A DNA stretch of 10,284 nucleotides from CBFDBF01 sp050295355. GTDB lineage: Bacteria; Pseudomonadota; Gammaproteobacteria; Chromatiales; Chromatiaceae. The notes under the pieces were generated by a model. The model worked only from the letters and a program-made list of their open reading frames with translations, was not told the DNA's origin and searched no databases. The stretch is from NCBI GenBank assembly GCA_050295355.1, contig JBNKPL010000082.1, positions 1 to 10,284 on the forward strand. Reading direction: 5' to 3'. Within the stretch, counting starts at the first letter, position 1. Every line of letters starts with the position of its first letter. Positions 6,616 to 10,284 of the stretch are shown in pieces. The position numbers and the translations under genes are program-made.

Positions 6616-8273
6616 CAGACGACGACGTTACCCAGCACGCGCCGGATTTCCGCTACCGTGGTGGTCCCCTGCTTGGCCTTGGTCACCGCGGTGGCGAATA
6701 TGTTCTGGAAGCCGTTTTTCTCCGCCTCGGTGATCAACTCCTCCTGGTCCGCGTCGGCCCCGATCAGGGCGGACAGGGTGCGGTTGACGTCGAGCACCTC
6801 ATAGATGAGGGTGCGGCCCACGTAGCCGGTATGGCCGCATACATCACACCCTTTGCCGCGGTAGAGTTCGCTGATGCCGGGATCGCACAGGTACTCCAGC
6901 TCCTCCTCGCTCGGCGCATAGGCCTCCTTGCAGCTGTCGCAGATCCTTCTCACCAGACGCTGGCTGACCACGCCGATCAGGGCGTCCGCGAGCATGAACG
7001 GCGGGATGCCCAGCGCCCGCAGCCTGGGGATGGCGCCGATGGCGCTGTTGGCGTGCAGGGTGGACAGCACCATGTGCCCGGTCTCCGAGGCGGAGAAGGC
7101 GGTCTCGGCGGTCTCCTCGTCCCGGATTTCGCCCACCAGAATCACGTCCGGGTCGTGGCGCAGGAAGTAGCGGATGGCGTTGGCGAAGTTGTAGCCCGCT
7201 TTTACGTTCACCTCGGTCTGGCGCAGGATGGGGAAGCGGTACTCAATGGGGTTCTCCACCGTCATGACGTTCTTTTCCAGCAGATTGATGGTCATGAGGG
7301 CGGCGTAGAGGGTGGAGGTCTTACCCGAGCCGGTTGGGCCGGTCAGGAGCACGATGCCGAAGGGTTCGTTGAAAATCTCCTTCACCCGTTTGATGTCTTC
7401 TTCCAGAAAGCCGAGCTGGTTCATGCCCAGAAAGGCGCTCTTCATGGGCAGCACGCGCATCACCATATTCTCGCCGTAGGGGCTGACGGTGGTGGAGACG
7501 CGGAAGTTGTATTTGTTGTTGAGGATGTTCTCGGAAAAGCTGCCGTCCTGCGGCAGCCGCTGCTCGGCGATATCCATGTTGGCGCGGGTCTTGATGGAAG
7601 AGACCATGCGTTTCATGCTGCTCGGCAGGGAGAACATGGAGCGCATGACGCCGTCGATGCGCAGGGCCACGTTTACCGTGCGCTCCAGCGGCCGGATATG
7701 GATATCGGAGGCGCGGTACTTCACCGCCAGGTGGAGCAGGTGCTCCAGCAGTTTGTCCACCGGCCGCATGCCGTCCGCATCGTGGGTGAGCAGGCGGATC
7801 TCCTTGTCGATCAGGGTCTCCACCGGGTTGTCCAGAAAATAGTAGTAGTTGTGGATGGCGTTCATCAACTTGGTGTTTTCCACGAACACGAAGGTGGGCG
7901 CCAGTCCGGTCTGACGGTTGATCAGGTGGCCGGTTTTCTGGAAATCGGTTCCCGACGTGGCGGTAATGATTTCGCTGCCGTCGCGCTGGATGGGCAGAAA
8001 ACCGTTGCTCAGGCAGAGGTTCTTGTTGAACATCCGCAGCAGCTCTTCATCGGGGGCCAGGGTGTCCAGATCCTTGTACACGAGATCGGACTGGTCGGCG
8101 ATGGCGATGGCGAACTCGTACTCCGATACAAACCCCAGGCGCAGCAGGATCTCGCCCAGCTTTTCATTGGTTACCTTCTGTTCCTGCAGGGCGAAGTCGA
8201 TGTGCTGCTCGGTGATATTGCCGCGTTCCTGGAGGATGACGCCAAGTGGCTTTCTGGGTTTTTCCGGGGTCAT
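6615..8273 (-). CDS. Type IV pilus/type II secretion assembly ATPase (GspE/PilB/MshE family)
   Basis: This is the cytoplasmic hexameric ATPase that powers pilin or pseudopilin polymerisation through the platform protein encoded next to it. The 552 residues show the full family set: an N-terminal MshEN/T2SSE_N domain (about 1-145) with two tandem xLGxxL...G...Q units at 9-32 and 38-61; N2 domain; Walker A GPTGSGKT at 312-319; Asp box TVENPIEY at 338-345; Walker B PDVILVGEIRD at 375-385; His box GHMVLSTLHAN at 399-409; and a zinc-binding tetracysteine, CDSC at 445-448 and CDVC at 476-479. All catalytic motifs look intact, so it should be active. ATG 8273 has a good ribosome site (AAAGGA, 8 bases upstream). 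It lies 24 bases after the ExeA-like gene and overlaps the GspF-like gene by one base. The gene order with an ExeA/MshM-like ATPase upstream and a PilC/MshG-like protein downstream favours MshE over PilB or GspE. Confidence 0.94.
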   Translation of the reverse strand: MTPEKPRKPLGVILQERGNITEQHIDFALQEQKVTNEKLGEILLRLGFVSEYEFAIAIADQSDLVYKDLDTLAPDEELLRMFNKNLCLSNGFLPIQRDGSEIITATSGTDFQKTGHLINRQTGLAPTFVFVENTKLMNAIHNYYYFLDNPVETLIDKEIRLLTHDADGMRPVDKLLEHLLHLAVKYRASDIHIRPLERTVNVALRIDGVMRSMFSLPSSMKRMVSSIKTRANMDIAEQRLPQDGSFSENILNNKYNFRVSTTVSPYGENMVMRVLPMKSAFLGMNQLGFLEEDIKRVKEIFNEPFGIVLLTGPTGSGKTSTLYAALMTINLLEKNVMTVENPIEYRFPILRQTEVNVKAGYNFANAIRYFLRHDPDVILVGEIRDEETAETAFSASETGHMVLSTLHANSAIGAIPRLRALGIPPFMLADALIGVVSQRLVRRICDSCKEAYAPSEEELEYLCDPGISELYRGKGCDVCGHTGYVGRTLIYEVLDVNRTLSALIGADADQEELITEAEKNGFQNIFATAVTKAKQGTTTVAEIRRVLGNVVV

Positions 8274-8281
8274 GTGGATGG

Positions 8282-8287
8282 TCCTTT
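8282..8287 (-). promoter_or_regulatory. Ribosome binding site of the GspE/MshE-like gene
   Basis: On the minus strand AAAGGA lies 8 bases before the ATG at 8273-8271. It is the clearest Shine-Dalgarno site in the window and fixes the start. It sits in the 24-base gap after the ExeA-like gene's TAA, so this ATPase can be initiated independently rather than only by coupling. Confidence 0.7.
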
Positions 8288-8297
8288 CAGTAGCCCG

Positions 8298-9794
8298 TTA
8301 ACTTTGCCGGGAGGCGGTCTGCGCCAAGAGAAACAGGGTTTGGGTGTCGGGTTGTCCGGATGCCGGGATGTGTTGCTGGCTTTGAAATTCCTGCAGCGCC
8401 TTGATCAGGTGTTTACCGACGATCCCGTCCAGGTTGAAGCGGTAATAGTTGAGCGACTGCAACTGCTTCTGCAGGGACAGGATCTCCTCGCCCGCATAGT
8501 TCTCGTGGAAGGCGGTGATGTTGTAGTCGGGCTTCCAGAACAGCAGAAAGCGCCGGTTACCGTCCGCCAGCCGGATTTCGAGCAAACTATAGCGTTCGCC
8601 CACAAAGGCGGGCGGCGGATTCTCCAGACTCACCATCTGTTGGCCGGTTTCCTTCTGGATCAGGCCGGCCAGCGGCTTCAGCTCGCCGCTGTCCAGGGAG
8701 CGCATCAGTGTCTCCTGGTAGCGGGCCAGATCGTAGAAAGAGAGAAACTCCTTTATGAAATCGCCCGACACTTCGGGTGACGGGGCCGCGGCCGTCTCCG
8801 CGGCGGCGGCGGGGGGTGCCGGGTCGGCGGCGGCCGTTTCCGCGGCCGGGTGCAGAAGCGCACGGACCATGGAGTCCGGGAGCAGCAGGGTGGAAACCGC
8901 GGCAAGGGCGAGGATGACGGCAAGGGCGTAGGCCATGCGCCGGCCGGAACGCTTCTTTTCCGTAAACTGCAGCTCGTTGGCCGCCTCCCGGACGATCTGT
9001 TTGCTGATGCGTTTGCTGGAGAGGGCGCAGATGGCGTAGAGGCAGCGGTCCATCAGCATATTCAGCCGCCTCGGGTTGCCGCTGGTAAGGCCGTATACGG
9101 CGCGCAAGGCGTTGTCCGGCAGTGCGATGCCGCCCGCGTCGCCCGCCGCATTGAGCTTGAAATAGATGTACTGTTTGGTCTCTTCGTAGCTGAAGGGGGT
9201 CGCCTGCAGGCTGAGGGCGATCCGGCTCTTCAGCTGCCGCAGCTCCCGGGAGTCCAGCTTGCCGGACAGTTCCGGCTGGCCGATGAGCAGGATCTGCACC
9301 AGTTTTTCCGATTCGGTCTCCAGGTTGGAGATCAGGCGGATCAGTTCCAGGCTTTCGGTGGTCAGGTTTTGGGCGTCATCAATGATCAGGGCGCAGTTGC
9401 CGCCGGCCAGGTTGCGTTGGATCAGGAAGTGGTTGAGGGCGTCCAGTTTCTCGCGCAGGCTTGCGCCAGCATCGGTGATGCCGAAATCGGCATTGATCGC
9501 CTCCAGCAGTTCCTCGCCCTGGACAAAGGTATTGAACACCAGGGCGGTGGCCACGTCGTGTTCGTCCAGGGTCTTGAGCAGTCTTCTTCCGATGGTGGTT
9601 TTGCCCAGGCCGATCTCCCCGGTAAGGACCATGAATCCCTTGCGCGAAGAGATGGCGTGCAGCAACTCCATGACCAGTGTGTCGATCTTGGCGGAGTGAA
9701 AGAACGCATTGGCATCCGGCACATAGGGGAATGGATTCTGTTCCAGTCCCAGGTGCTCCAGATATGCGGTGGGTTCCAGCGTGTGTACGGCCAT
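8298..9794 (-). CDS. ExeA/GspA/MshM-like AAA+ ATPase with transmembrane segment and peptidoglycan-binding domain
   Basis: The 498-residue protein has a cytoplasmic N-terminal AAA+ ATPase domain opening with the family signature YLEHLGLEQNPFPYVPD (11-27), Walker A GEIGLGKTT (59-67), Walker B ALIIDDAQNL (135-144), LIGQPEL (170-176) and the sensor-like GNPRRLNMLMDR (239-250). One hydrophobic segment (about 287-305), following KKRSGRR, crosses the inner membrane. An Ala/Pro-rich linker (about 313-341) leads to a periplasmic part of unclear fold (about 345-430) and a C-terminal PG_binding_1 domain (about 438-493: LQKQLQSLNYY, LDGIVGK, ALQEFQSQQ). In Aeromonas, ExeA/GspA with ExeB helps place the secretin in the peptidoglycan; a similar role for the pilus secretin is inferred. 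MSHA MshM belongs to the same ATPase group but is typically shorter and lacks the peptidoglycan domain. ATG 9794 has only a weak AGAGA ribosome site and lies 16 bases after the previous gene. Confidence 0.9.
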   Translation of the reverse strand: MAVHTLEPTAYLEHLGLEQNPFPYVPDANAFFHSAKIDTLVMELLHAISSRKGFMVLTGEIGLGKTTIGRRLLKTLDEHDVATALVFNTFVQGEELLEAINADFGITDAGASLREKLDALNHFLIQRNLAGGNCALIIDDAQNLTTESLELIRLISNLETESEKLVQILLIGQPELSGKLDSRELRQLKSRIALSLQATPFSYEETKQYIYFKLNAAGDAGGIALPDNALRAVYGLTSGNPRRLNMLMDRCLYAICALSSKRISKQIVREAANELQFTEKKRSGRRMAYALAVILALAAVSTLLLPDSMVRALLHPAAETAAADPAPPAAAAETAAAPSPEVSGDFIKEFLSFYDLARYQETLMRSLDSGELKPLAGLIQKETGQQMVSLENPPPAFVGERYSLLEIRLADGNRRFLLFWKPDYNITAFHENYAGEEILSLQKQLQSLNYYRFNLDGIVGKHLIKALQEFQSQQHIPASGQPDTQTLFLLAQTASRQS

Positions 9795-9810
9795 AATCTC
9801 TATCGGTAAT

Positions 9811-10284
9811 TTAAAATAGCCAGGTGGCGGTCATTGAGGTTTCTGTTGTGGTAAGGCTCGCCGTGAAATCCCCCCGGGTCAGGTCGCCGTGTCCGTCCAC
9901 CATGGCGTCTACCCGTTTTGCGGTGGTGGGCGACAGGCCATAAATGACCATACGGCCGGGAAGCGCCAGCAGAAAGATATCCTGGCTCTGTTCCTGCTGT
10001 TTCCGCAGGTGGTATTTGTACGCAACCCGGTCGCCCTCCGGCGGCTGGAAAGCGATTTCCCGGCCCATGGCCGTTACCAGATTATTCATATATTCGGCAT
10101 GATTCCAACCGCCAAATTCCGGCCAGGGATGGCCCGAGGCGGAATACTCAAGAAACCCCCTGCGCCAGTGCTCCAGGAAACCGCGGTAGAAGCGGTAGTC
10201 CGCGAAATAGTCGAGGGCCTTGACCCCGGCCCACAATGCGACCGCTGTCAGAGCGATATAGAACAGGAAGGAGAGGAGGCGGTC
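9811..10284 (-). CDS. Unrecognised membrane-anchored protein of the pilus operon (5' end outside window)
   Basis: The frame is open to the window edge, giving 157 codons ending in TAA (9813-9811); the true start lies beyond 10284. The TTG at 10236 is inside the hydrophobic segment and is unlikely to be the start. The visible part begins with a membrane helix (DRLLSFLFYIALTAVALWAG), then an aromatic-rich stretch (DYFADYRFYRGFLEHWRRGF), GHPWPEFGGWNHAEYMNNLV, and a C-terminal part with LLALPGRMVIYGL and VDAMVDGHGDLTRGDF. Most of the protein is probably periplasmic. I do not recognise a family. The Asp/Gly-rich C-terminal stretch resembles the Ca-binding or 'DDG..p.tG' ends of some minor pseudopilins, so a pilin-like or pilus-accessory subunit is one guess, but a classic GFTLIE leader cannot be seen. 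It is the first visible gene of the minus-strand operon, 16 bases before the ExeA-like gene. Confidence 0.75.
   Translation of the reverse strand, partial: DRLLSFLFYIALTAVALWAGVKALDYFADYRFYRGFLEHWRRGFLEYSASGHPWPEFGGWNHAEYMNNLVTAMGREIAFQPPEGDRVAYKYHLRKQQEQSQDIFLLALPGRMVIYGLSPTTAKRVDAMVDGHGDLTRGDFTASLTTTETSMTATWLF

Noticed and set aside
5542..6804. 420-codon open frame on the plus strand opposite the GspF-like gene
   Set aside because: Antisense shadow; the minus strand shows full T2SSF domains and the plus translation has no recognisable motifs.
6831..8780. 649-codon open frame on the plus strand opposite the two ATPase genes
   Set aside because: Shadow of the GspE-like and ExeA-like genes: composition rich in G, V, H, Q and D as expected for an antisense frame in GC-rich DNA, no domain recognisable, and both minus-strand genes have intact motifs.
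8850..9809. 319-codon plus-strand open frame opposite the ExeA-like gene
   Set aside because: Antisense shadow of an intact AAA+ domain.
1..10284. CRISPR arrays, tRNA/rRNA genes, phage or toxin-antitoxin genes
   Set aside because: No regularly spaced repeats, RNA gene patterns or matching proteins seen; nearly all bases are used by the genes listed.

Overview
The window reads as chromosomal DNA of a GC-rich gammaproteobacterium. Two features suggest this: the accA-tilS gene order with AccA and TilS proteins of gammaproteobacterial type, and an assembly cluster of type IV pilus / MSHA / type II secretion type. I cannot name a genus; a Chromatiales- or Thiotrichales-like sulfur-oxidiser lineage would fit but is only a guess. 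No tRNA, rRNA, CRISPR array or intact insertion sequence is visible, and coding density is very high.

Left part (1-1737, plus strand): housekeeping genes. The window opens inside accA (C-terminal 117 codons, acetyl-CoA carboxyltransferase alpha), followed after 60 bases by a complete tilS (tRNA-Ile lysidine synthase). A 73-base element made of two perfect 21-base inverted arms around a 31-base loop starts exactly at the tilS stop codon (1735-1807). It looks like a small MITE/REP-type palindrome with TA at both outer ends.

Middle (1931-5389, plus strand): one very large gene for a 1152-residue prepilin-like protein. It has a class III (type IV prepilin) leader and pseudopilin-type N-terminal region, a Gly/Ser linker, a Ca-binding Asp-rich motif, two Ig-like/partner modules, two LamG (concanavalin-like) domains in tandem, and then a second copy of the Ig-like/partner pair. 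It is best explained as a giant minor pilin carrying an adhesin head, comparable in concept to the LamG-bearing MshQ of MSHA loci.

Right part (10284 back to 5386, minus strand): four genes in one apparent operon, in transcription order: an unrecognised membrane-anchored protein (cut by the window edge, possibly pseudopilin-like); an ExeA/GspA/MshM-like AAA+ ATPase with a transmembrane segment and a C-terminal peptidoglycan-binding domain; a GspE/PilB/MshE-type assembly ATPase with an N-terminal MshEN-like domain (possible c-di-GMP sensor); and a GspF/PilC/MshG-type inner-membrane platform protein. Gaps are 16 and 24 bases and then a TGATG overlap. The operon converges on the giant prepilin gene so tightly that the two stop codons overlap (5386-5389).

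Together, the right and middle parts look like one end of an MSHA-like pilus locus: the motor ATPase and platform protein polymerise prepilins, the ExeA-like protein probably organises passage through the peptidoglycan, and the LamG giant prepilin would be displayed as an adhesive minor subunit. Secretin, prepilin peptidase and major pilin are not in the window and would be expected beyond the right edge or elsewhere.
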